Below are positions 5,210-11,880 of a stretch of 11,880 bases of DNA, in pieces. How positions within the stretch are numbered: position 1 is the first letter of the stretch; every line of letters begins with the position of its first letter. Source of the stretch: an uncultured Actinomycetes bacterium (lineage in GTDB: Bacteria > Actinomycetota > Actinomycetes > Nanopelagicales > Nanopelagicaceae). Where the stretch lies: the NCBI GenBank assembly GCA_903918325.1, contig CAIXDY010000168.1, positions 1-11,880 of the forward strand, in the 5' to 3' direction. Made by a program: the position numbers and the translations under genes. The notes below the pieces were generated by a model, which was given only the letters and a program-made list of their open reading frames with translations, was not told where the DNA came from and did no database searches.

Positions 5210-8071
5210 ATGGTTGATTACGACGCATTTTCACGTCGGCATATTGGTCCATCAGAGGATCAAGCCAAGACAATGCTGATGGAACTGGGTTATTCAACGA
5301 TGTCTGACTTTATCGCCGATGTTGTCCCGCAAAATATTGCGATATCAAAAAAACTTCAAGAAACATTGCCAAGCGCGGCCACTGAAGTAGAAACAATTGC
5401 CGAACTACGAGCTCTAGCTGATAAAAATCAAGTTTTTCGTACAGTGATTGGTACTGGATATTACGGAACGATTACACCACCCGTAGTTTTACGAAATGTT
5501 TTAGAAAATCCGGCTTGGTACACGGCGTATACACCGTATCAACCTGAAATTTCGCAAGGAAGATTAGAAGCACTCTTTGCTTTTCAAACGGCAGTGTGTG
5601 ATTTAACTGGATTAACAATCGCTAACGCATCTATGTTGGATGAAGGCACAGCCGCAGCTGAAGCTATGACCTTGGCCCGCAGAGTGTATAAAGGCAGTGA
5701 TGATGCAGTTTTTCTTATCGATGCAGCAGTGCATCCGCAGACAATTGCCGTTGTCCAAACTCGCGCAAAGCCGCAGGGAATTACTGTTGAAGTTGTAGAT
5801 TTAACAAAAATCGTTTCGCATTCTGAAGTATTTGGAGTGCTTGTGCAGTATCCAGATACGCACGGTGAAATTCGTGACTACCGTGAATTAGCAACGTGGG
5901 CACACTCCAAAGAAGCACTCCTTATTGCTGCCACAGATTTATTGGCGTTAACGATCCTGACACCACCAGGGGAGTGGGGCGCAGACATTGCCGTTGGTTC
6001 AGCCCAGCGCTTTGGAGTACCCATGGGATTTGGTGGACCACACGCAGGATTTATGTCAGTACGCCTTGGCTTAGAGCGTTCTTTACCAGGTCGATTAATT
6101 GGTCAGAGCGTTGATACACATGGCAATCCGGCTTTTCGCTTGGCATTGCAAACACGCGAGCAACACATTCGCCGAGATAAAGCCACGAGCAATATCTGTA
6201 CTGCACAAGTTCTACTTGCTGTGATGAGTGCGTTCTATGCAATGTGGCATGGCCCTGCAGGTTTGAAAATTATTGCTAATCGAATAAATAATCAAACCAA
6301 GGAATTAGCTAACTCGATAAATGCTTCAGGTCATAAAGTTCTCAACAAATCTTTCTTCGATACCTTGCACATTGAAGTTAAAGATGCGGGCGCTATTCAT
6401 AAGGCTGCGCTAGCCAAGAAAATAAATTTTCGAGTTATAGACAGTACGCATGTTGGTCTTTCATTGGATGAAACTACGGATGCGAAAATGTTGAATGACC
6501 TGTGCGAGATCTTTGGGGGAGTGGCGGTAGCAGCTAGCAATAACAGCGTCCCTGAATTCGCCGCACGTTCATCGGCTTACTTGCAACATCCAATTTTTAA
6601 TACTTTGCGATCTGAAACCTCTATGTTGCGTTATTTGCGTACTTTGTCAGATAGAGATTTAGCGTTAGATCGCACGATGATTCCTTTGGGCTCCTGCACC
6701 ATGAAACTCAATTCGACTACTGAAATGGAAGCGGTCACGTGGCCTGAATTCTCCTCACTTCATCCTTTCGCTCCAATAAATCAGAGCACAGGGTCTCGAG
6801 AGTTGATTTCGGAATTATCAGATTGGCTGATAAAAATTACGGGTTACGACGCAGTTTCTTTGCAACCTAATGCGGGTAGCCAAGGCGAATTTGCTGGTCT
6901 TTTGGCCATACGTAATTACCATGACTCACGTGGGGACACGCAACGTATTATGTGTTTAATTCCATCGTCGGCTCACGGCACTAATGCCGCGAGTGCGGTT
7001 ATGGCAGGAATGCAGGTAGTTGTTATTGAATGCGATGAGCACGGGAATGTCAGTATTGATGATTTGAAAAATAAAATCGCATTGCATGCAGCGAATTTGG
7101 CCGCAATTATGGTTACTTATCCATCTACACATGGTGTTTTTGAATCTGCAATCACGGAACTGTGTGGTCTTGTACATGATGCCGGGGGACAGGTATATGT
7201 CGATGGCGCAAATCTGAATGCCCTTGTCGGTTTGGCACAACCAGGAAAATTTGGCGCAGATGTTTCACACTTAAATCTGCATAAGACTTTCTGTATTCCA
7301 CATGGTGGTGGGGGACCAGGAGTTGGTCCAGTAATTTCTCGTGCACATTTAGCACCGTTTCTTCCCAACCATCCCATGGATGCAACTGCCGGACCTGCAA
7401 CTGGACCGGGGCCAATCAGTGCCGCACCATTTGGTTCAGCGAGTATTTTGCCGATCTCTTGGGCTTATATACGCATGATGGGTGGGGAAGGTTTAGAGCT
7501 TGCTACATCAGTTGCAATATTGTCGGCAAATTACATGGCCGCAAAACTCAATCCAATGTTTCCGGTTCTATATACCGGCGAGCATGGCCGTGTAGCTCAT
7601 GAATGTATTTTGGATTTGCGTGAAATTACTAAAATCAGTGGCGTAACTGTTGATGACATCGCTAAACGATTAATGGATTATGGTTTTCACGCACCAACTA
7701 TGAGTTTTCCAGTAGCTGGAACGCTAATGATAGAACCTACCGAAAGTGAAGATATTTCAGAGATCGATAGATTTATCGCGGCGATGACGGCTATTCATGC
7801 CGAAATCCAAGAGATCATCGATGGCGTAATAAGTGTGGAGGAGTCGGCTTTGCGCCATGCTCCGCACACGATTGAAAGCGTTATAAGCGCCGATTGGGAG
7901 CGTTCGTATTCACGCGAAGTCGGCGGGTTACCAAGCAACCGGAACGGTCTTGTGAGCGGTGAAATCATTGGGATGCAGGGCAAGTACTGGCCAACGGTAG
8001 GGCGAATCGATGTGGCATATGGGGATAGGAACCTGATTTGTTCTTGTGCGCCTATGTCGGAATTTGCTTAA
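5210..8071 (+). CDS. gcvP: Glycine dehydrogenase (aminomethyl-transferring), P protein
   Basis: The PLP-dependent glycine decarboxylase that releases CO2 and loads the aminomethyl group onto lipoyl-GcvH. At 953 residues it is the long single-chain form, with both halves fused as in E. coli. The N-terminal half opens with FSRRHIGPSEDQ and contains GTGYYGT, YTPYQPEISQGRLEALFAFQ, TAAAEAM and GGPHAGF. The C-terminal half has IPLGSCTMKLNST, QPNAGSQGEFAGLLAIRNYH, SAHGTNAASAVMAGM and the cofactor lysine in NLHKTFCIPHGGGGPG. That lysine is encoded at 7283-7285 (about residue 692). I prefer the ATG at 5210 over the one at 5201: TAGGGG at 5195-5200 is 9 bases from the former and touches the latter, and MVDYDAFSRRHIG matches the family N-terminus. 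All expected regions are present, with no frameshift. The 3' end faces lnt across 16 bp. Confidence 0.97.
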   Translation: MVDYDAFSRRHIGPSEDQAKTMLMELGYSTMSDFIADVVPQNIAISKKLQETLPSAATEVETIAELRALADKNQVFRTVIGTGYYGTITPPVVLRNVLENPAWYTAYTPYQPEISQGRLEALFAFQTAVCDLTGLTIANASMLDEGTAAAEAMTLARRVYKGSDDAVFLIDAAVHPQTIAVVQTRAKPQGITVEVVDLTKIVSHSEVFGVLVQYPDTHGEIRDYRELATWAHSKEALLIAATDLLALTILTPPGEWGADIAVGSAQRFGVPMGFGGPHAGFMSVRLGLERSLPGRLIGQSVDTHGNPAFRLALQTREQHIRRDKATSNICTAQVLLAVMSAFYAMWHGPAGLKIIANRINNQTKELANSINASGHKVLNKSFFDTLHIEVKDAGAIHKAALAKKINFRVIDSTHVGLSLDETTDAKMLNDLCEIFGGVAVAASNNSVPEFAARSSAYLQHPIFNTLRSETSMLRYLRTLSDRDLALDRTMIPLGSCTMKLNSTTEMEAVTWPEFSSLHPFAPINQSTGSRELISELSDWLIKITGYDAVSLQPNAGSQGEFAGLLAIRNYHDSRGDTQRIMCLIPSSAHGTNAASAVMAGMQVVVIECDEHGNVSIDDLKNKIALHAANLAAIMVTYPSTHGVFESAITELCGLVHDAGGQVYVDGANLNALVGLAQPGKFGADVSHLNLHKTFCIPHGGGGPGVGPVISRAHLAPFLPNHPMDATAGPATGPGPISAAPFGSASILPISWAYIRMMGGEGLELATSVAILSANYMAAKLNPMFPVLYTGEHGRVAHECILDLREITKISGVTVDDIAKRLMDYGFHAPTMSFPVAGTLMIEPTESEDISEIDRFIAAMTAIHAEIQEIIDGVISVEESALRHAPHTIESVISADWERSYSREVGGLPSNRNGLVSGEIIGMQGKYWPTVGRIDVAYGDRNLICSCAPMSEFA

Positions 8072-8073
8072 CT

Positions 8074-8086
8074 TTACATAATGTAA
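8074..8086. terminator. AT-rich palindrome between the convergent gcvP and lnt stops
   Basis: TTACATAATGTAA has perfect 6-bp arms around one base and fills most of the 16-bp gap between the two stop codons. A hairpin from it would be short and weak, and no GC-rich stem with a T-run follows on either strand. It may mark the shared end of the two transcripts, but as an intrinsic terminator it is unconvincing. Confidence 0.25.
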
Positions 8087-8087
8087 C

Positions 8088-9461
8088 TTATCGGCGAAAC
8101 ATACCAGCTCGTCGCGCCACCCAGAGCAGCCATATTCCTATGGCCGCTAGCGCCCAATTACCCGCCCAATCCCTTGGCGATCTCTGTTGGATGAGTCCAA
8201 CTTCGGCATATATGTAGTGCGCTTGGTTGATCGGTGTTTTTTGAATAACTCTGCCTTGATAGTTAATTTCGGCTGAATATCCCGTTGTCGATACGCTCAC
8301 AATATTTCTACTGTGTTCGATAGCTCGAATTCGCGTTATCGATAATTGTTGGGCGGATTCCGGGGAAATACCAAAGGTTGCACTATTTGTTTGAACTGCG
8401 AAAATGTTTGCACTTTTAGCGGCCTGGGCAAGAATTCGATCATCTAATAACTCGTAGCAAATTATTGGTGCGATTCTCGCTGACTTTACAATAAAAATCG
8501 TGCTGTGCGTTCCTGCGCTAAATCCGCTGACTTGGTTTACGAGTGCAGAGATTTTCGACGCTACAGTGCGCAACGGTATGTACTCACCGAACGGCGTCAA
8601 ATGTTGTTTGTCGTAGACAAATACATGCTCTTTTGTCCACAATAACGATGAGTTAAAGATATTGCTCCCACGTTGCGTTATGGCACCCACTAGTAAAGGT
8701 TGCGAAAAGGCATTGAGAGTTTTTGATACCTCTACATTAGTAAATGGATCAACATCAACAGCATTTTCCGGCCACACTAACAAATCGACATTTGGGTAAT
8801 GCCGCAAAGCTACTGCACTCTCACGTACATGATTTTGGAAAACTTGCGTAGCGCGCGCATTAAAATCTAAACCTAATTGTGGAACATTGCCTTGTATTGC
8901 TAAAACCTTAATCGGTGTTACTGGAGTTATATTGACCGGCAATAACAGAAATAACACCGGCGCAAGAATTACCAAGTTTCTAGGTGCATTCAATCCGGCG
9001 TACATACACAATGCAATGAGTAAAACTAGTGCCGAGAGTCCACTTGCTCCCCCGAATCTTGCAAATTGCGAATACGGCGCATCGGCCTGCGAATAAGCAA
9101 TGCGTCCCCAACCAAAACCGCCAAAAGGAAAACGATTTCGCAGTTCTTCTAGAGCAATAAAGATCAGCGGATAAGCACCAATCCCCCATCGACCTACTAG
9201 AGCTAACGGTAAGTAAAGAATCGCTAAACCAAGCGCAAGAATTAACCAGGGTGTTGATCCCACATAGATGCTGGTCCAGTGCAAAAGGATTAAATTAAAC
9301 GTGAGTGCAAAAATGAAGGCACTCAGCAAGCGATGCTGGGTCCTTTGCATGACATATATGTGCAGCGCCAGAGCGATCGGGGCTAACCACCATGTATGAA
9401 CAGGCGCGAACGAACACGATAAAAGGAAACCGCTGAACGCTGACAGAAAGAGATTTACCAA
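8088..9461 (-). CDS. lnt: Apolipoprotein N-acyltransferase
   Basis: A 457-residue membrane enzyme that adds the third acyl chain to the N-terminal cysteine of lipoproteins. Residues 1 to about 180 hold the membrane part, with hydrophobic stretches near 3-36, 45-62, 70-103, 137-157 and 162-179 and the signature FPFGGFGWGRIAYSQ at 111-125. A nitrilase-type catalytic domain follows (about 185-425). The triad is visible: E232 in VWPENAVD, K285 in YDKQHLTPFGEYIP and C335 in PIICYE. A last membrane helix lies at about 434-449. The start is TTG at 9459-9461, overlapping the stop of the upstream exonuclease by 7 bp; the next in-frame Met is residue 38, too late for the first helix. It lacks a fused polyprenol mannosyltransferase, which some actinobacterial Lnt proteins carry; that may be a separate gene elsewhere. 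It is the last gene of the minus-strand operon. Confidence 0.94.
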   Translation of the reverse strand: MVNLFLSAFSGFLLSCSFAPVHTWWLAPIALALHIYVMQRTQHRLLSAFIFALTFNLILLHWTSIYVGSTPWLILALGLAILYLPLALVGRWGIGAYPLIFIALEELRNRFPFGGFGWGRIAYSQADAPYSQFARFGGASGLSALVLLIALCMYAGLNAPRNLVILAPVLFLLLPVNITPVTPIKVLAIQGNVPQLGLDFNARATQVFQNHVRESAVALRHYPNVDLLVWPENAVDVDPFTNVEVSKTLNAFSQPLLVGAITQRGSNIFNSSLLWTKEHVFVYDKQHLTPFGEYIPLRTVASKISALVNQVSGFSAGTHSTIFIVKSARIAPIICYELLDDRILAQAAKSANIFAVQTNSATFGISPESAQQLSITRIRAIEHSRNIVSVSTTGYSAEINYQGRVIQKTPINQAHYIYAEVGLIQQRSPRDWAGNWALAAIGIWLLWVARRAGMFRR

Positions 9462-10357
9462 CCTAATGCACTGATCAAACGATCAACGCTGGCACCTAAT
9501 CCGTAGCGTTCCTTGAATTGATAGATTGCCGACAAATCTTTGGGTGCCACCGGCATGCGCAGATCAACGGTTGGTAATGGCGCGTTTCTGGCAACTTGTA
9601 CAACCGTTGGTGCAATCGCTAAATAATCACTACCAGCAATTATTTTTTTAGCTAGGGCGGGTGGTAAACCTTCATGCCCAGCGTGAGCTGCGGCTAATGC
9701 ACCTTCGACATCAGTGAATAAATTTGCAATTACTGCAGCGCCTTTTTCACCGATGCCGCGTACACCTGGCAAACCATCGGATGGGTCTCCCCGAAACATT
9801 GCGAAAAGTGCGTATCTATCACCTGGAATTGAATATTTATTCTCGACATACTTACTGTCAACTAAATCATGTGCCGAAATCCCTTTAGCTAAATACACTA
9901 CTTTGATATCGCGTTTGTCATCCACCATTTGAAATAAATCGCGATCGCCAGTAACAATCCTTATTGGACCCATTTCAATTTCGGCATATGTAGCCATAAC
10001 ATCGTCGGCCTCGTAGTCATCAACACCAACAACGGGAATTCCAAATAGATCCAACAAATCCAAAAGGATAGGAATCTGAGGAGTCAATGTTTCTGGTTCC
10101 TCTTCTTCATCCCCTTCTTCTTCTAATCTGTTTGCTTTGTAATCCGGAAATAGTTCTACACGCCAACTAGGTCGCCAATCACCATCTAGACAAGCAACTA
10201 ATCGATCAGGTTTATACACCGAAATCAATCGCGCAGCCATATCAATGTATCCACGAATCGCATTCACAGGTGTTCCATCAGGGGCAACTAAAGTATCGGG
10301 CATTCCGTAATAAGCGCGATACCACAGCGATGCGCTATCTAGAAGCATTAATGTCAT
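9455..10357 (-). CDS. 5'-3' exonuclease (PolA N-terminal-like, FEN family)
   Basis: A 300-residue stand-alone nuclease like the 5' nuclease domain of DNA polymerase I, acting on flaps, primers or nicked DNA. The metal-binding carboxylates are in place: D7 in LLDSAS, D58/D60 in CLDGDWRP, E116, D118 and D119 in DYEADDV, D138 and D140 in VTGDRDLF, D191 and D194 in GDPSDGLPG. The helix-three-turn-helix DNA-binding motif is LPGVRGIGEKGA at 196-207. No polymerase domain follows, so it is not polA. Residues 79-89 are a very acidic stretch (EEEGDEEEEPE) after the YKANR helix, probably a flexible loop. ATG at 10355-10357 overlaps the helicase stop in an ATGA arrangement, so translation is coupled. From memory, a related exonuclease gene lies close to helY in mycobacteria as well. 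Confidence 0.93.
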   Translation of the reverse strand: MTLMLLDSASLWYRAYYGMPDTLVAPDGTPVNAIRGYIDMAARLISVYKPDRLVACLDGDWRPSWRVELFPDYKANRLEEEGDEEEEPETLTPQIPILLDLLDLFGIPVVGVDDYEADDVMATYAEIEMGPIRIVTGDRDLFQMVDDKRDIKVVYLAKGISAHDLVDSKYVENKYSIPGDRYALFAMFRGDPSDGLPGVRGIGEKGAAVIANLFTDVEGALAAAHAGHEGLPPALAKKIIAGSDYLAIAPTVVQVARNAPLPTVDLRMPVAPKDLSAIYQFKERYGLGASVDRLISALGW

Positions 10358-11880
10358 ACATCCCCCATAAGGAAAGCGACTACTCCCCTATCAATTCTCT
10401 TTACGGCATCTTTGCACACTGGACGTAGCTTTTCACTTGCACCTGCAATTTGATTGAGTAAATCGATGAGTTGCTTTGTGGAGCGTACGAAATCACCTAC
10501 AGACATATCAGTTCCTTTAAGAACGCTTTGCAATGATTGACCGTTAGCCCATTTAAATGAAACCCAGCAAAAACCGGCATCTGGTTCGCGTTGGGTCTTG
10601 ACTCCGTACTCTGTCTCTATCTCTTCAAGTTCGGCCCACAACGAAATGACATCAGCTAGAGCGCTAGAAACTCGCGGACTTGGCATTTTTGGTGCAGCGT
10701 TATCGGCATTTCTAGATTCAAAAATCATCGTCGAGACCACAGAAAGAAGTTCCGGAGCATTCAAATCATCTAGAACTCCACGTCGAATTGCTTCGGTTAA
10801 GAGTAAATCTGATTCAGCATAGATCTTGGTTAAAATCTTTCCTTGGGTTGTTGGTTTTTCACCTTCTATGTATTTAAGGTGCGTTAATACCTGACATATC
10901 TGATCGAAAGTTTTTGCGATCACGTGAGTACGACTTTGTACTCGTGTTCTTAGGCCCTCATTCTCTCGATTAAGTCGCCCAGCTCGCTCAGCTAAACGTG
11001 CATGATCCTCACGTTCATTACAACCGTGAGAACTATGATTACGAAGCGACTTGCGCAGATCCGATAGTTCGCCTTCCAGATGTGCCCGTTGGCGATTATC
11101 AAAAGTTCGTTTTTGATCACGTTTTGAAAGAAGCACTTCAACTTCCTTTATCTCGCGCCGGATCCGTGCATATTCAATGAAATCACCGAGATGGCAGTGG
11201 GCTTGAGCCAATAGCTCTTCTATTGCACTTTCATTTTTATGAATCTGTCGTGACAGGCCTACTACAGCCCGATCAGCCTGAAATTGCGCAAATGATGATT
11301 CAAGTGAGCGACGGGCTCGTTCGCGACCGAAGCGTGCAATGAGATTGATTGACATGTTGTAAGTCGGCGCAAATGAAGAGCGCAAAGGATACGTACGAGT
11401 GGATGCTAAACCTGCAGCTGCAGCTGAATCGACAGTCGGTGACCATTGAATAACTGCATTACCTTCAATATCGATTCCGCGTCTGCCTGCACGTCCAGTC
11501 AGTTGTGTGTATTCACCCGGAGTAATGGGGACGTGAGACTCACCGTTATATTTAATGAGTTTTTCTAGCACCACGGTTCGAGCCGGCATATTGATACCCA
11601 AAGCCAAAGTTTCCGTAGCGAATACCGCTTTGACTAAACCACGTTGAAATAGATCTTCTACAGCGGCTTTAAAACTCGGTAGTAAACCTGCATGGTGCGC
11701 TGCTACTCCGCGTTCCAAGGCCGTGAGCCAATCAGTAAAACCCAGGACTTCTAAATCTTCTTCAGCGATGTTTTGCGTATATTTAAGTGCGGTCGCCCGA
11801 ATTTCCATTCTCTCCTCAGTGGAAGTTAAGCGAAGTCCAGCGTGCAAGCACTGTTTAACTGCGGCATCACAGCCGATGCG
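10354..11880 (-). CDS. helY: HelY/Mtr4-type DEAD/DEAH-box helicase (C-terminal part; 5' end outside window)
   Basis: A superfamily 2 RNA/DNA helicase, of which 508 C-terminal residues are visible. The frame stays open through 11880: the codons before the TTG at 11847 read RIGCDAAVKQC, which belongs to the family, so that TTG is not the start. Helicase domain 2 shows AAHHAGLLP (about 60-68), motif V FATETLALGINMPAR (87-101) and motif VI QLTGRAGRRGID (126-137). Then come YPLRSSFAPTYNMSINL, an Mtr4/Ski2-like arch insertion with HSSHGCNEREDHAR near 282-295, and a DSHCT-type C-terminus (FKWANGQSLQSVL, MSVGDFVRSTKQLIDLLNQI). ATP-binding motifs I and II lie outside the window. In bacteria the exact substrate is poorly defined; RNA processing is inferred from eukaryotic relatives. 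Its TGA overlaps the exonuclease ATG by 4 bp. Confidence 0.94.
   Translation of the reverse strand, partial: RIGCDAAVKQCLHAGLRLTSTEERMEIRATALKYTQNIAEEDLEVLGFTDWLTALERGVAAHHAGLLPSFKAAVEDLFQRGLVKAVFATETLALGINMPARTVVLEKLIKYNGESHVPITPGEYTQLTGRAGRRGIDIEGNAVIQWSPTVDSAAAAGLASTRTYPLRSSFAPTYNMSINLIARFGRERARRSLESSFAQFQADRAVVGLSRQIHKNESAIEELLAQAHCHLGDFIEYARIRREIKEVEVLLSKRDQKRTFDNRQRAHLEGELSDLRKSLRNHSSHGCNEREDHARLAERAGRLNRENEGLRTRVQSRTHVIAKTFDQICQVLTHLKYIEGEKPTTQGKILTKIYAESDLLLTEAIRRGVLDDLNAPELLSVVSTMIFESRNADNAAPKMPSPRVSSALADVISLWAELEEIETEYGVKTQREPDAGFCWVSFKWANGQSLQSVLKGTDMSVGDFVRSTKQLIDLLNQIAGASEKLRPVCKDAVKRIDRGVVAFLMGDV

Noticed and set aside
6956..7415. Overlapping minus-strand open frames inside gcvP
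   Set aside because: This region encodes the conserved PLP-lysine part of GcvP on the plus strand; the antisense frames are low-complexity by-products.
11845..11847. TTG as the start of the helicase gene
   Set aside because: The frame continues to the window edge with family-like residues (RIGCDAAVKQC), so the gene is cut by the window.
1..11880. Mobile element, CRISPR, defence or phage module
   Set aside because: Every gene is a housekeeping or conserved actinobacterial family; no transposase, integrase, direct repeat array or tRNA junction was seen.

Overview
The window is chromosomal housekeeping DNA from an actinobacterium with a compact, fairly AT-rich genome (GC in the mid-40s by eye on sampled lines). 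The phylum call rests on gene content and order. A cytidylate kinase-Der fusion is followed by a CDP-alcohol phosphatidyltransferase, gcvH, a GarA/OdhI-type FHA protein, an FtsR-type MerR regulator, a DUF151 'bifunctional nuclease', a second MerR regulator and gcvP. From memory, this matches the Mycobacterium tuberculosis block running from pgsA2 through gcvH, garA, two MerR genes and a DUF151 gene to gcvB (Rv1822-Rv1832). Low GC, 2-60 bp gaps and several start/stop overlaps suggest a streamlined lineage such as the freshwater Nanopelagicales (acI). That placement is inference.

Layout. 1-1857 (+): 3' part of a cmk-der fusion, open at the left edge. 1860-2432 (+): CDP-alcohol phosphatidyltransferase, probably phosphatidylglycerol-phosphate or cardiolipin synthase. 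2416-2790 (+): gcvH. 2791-2848: a short control region with a candidate promoter, a 17-bp near-palindrome and a strong Shine-Dalgarno. 2849-5145 (+): FHA protein, FtsR-like MerR, DUF151 protein and a second MerR. 5210-8071 (+): gcvP, the glycine decarboxylase. After a 16-bp convergent gap the minus strand carries, in transcription order from the right edge, a HelY-type helicase (N-terminus outside the window), a 5'-3' exonuclease and apolipoprotein N-acyltransferase. These three overlap by 4 and 7 bp and look like one transcript.

How the parts relate. GcvH and GcvP are two parts of the glycine cleavage system; gcvT and lpd are not here. The FHA protein belongs to the family that switches 2-oxoglutarate metabolism under Ser/Thr kinase control. 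The two MerR proteins belong to actinobacterial families linked to cell-division control. The minus-strand operon joins RNA or DNA unwinding, a structure-specific nuclease and lipoprotein maturation, with no evident pathway link.

I found no mobile element, CRISPR array, tRNA, rRNA, phage or defence genes, and no new system. The points most worth a second look are the palindrome and promoter before the FHA gene, the altered phospho-motif at the FHA protein N-terminus, and the fused cmk-der. No stretch over 300 bases lacks a gene.
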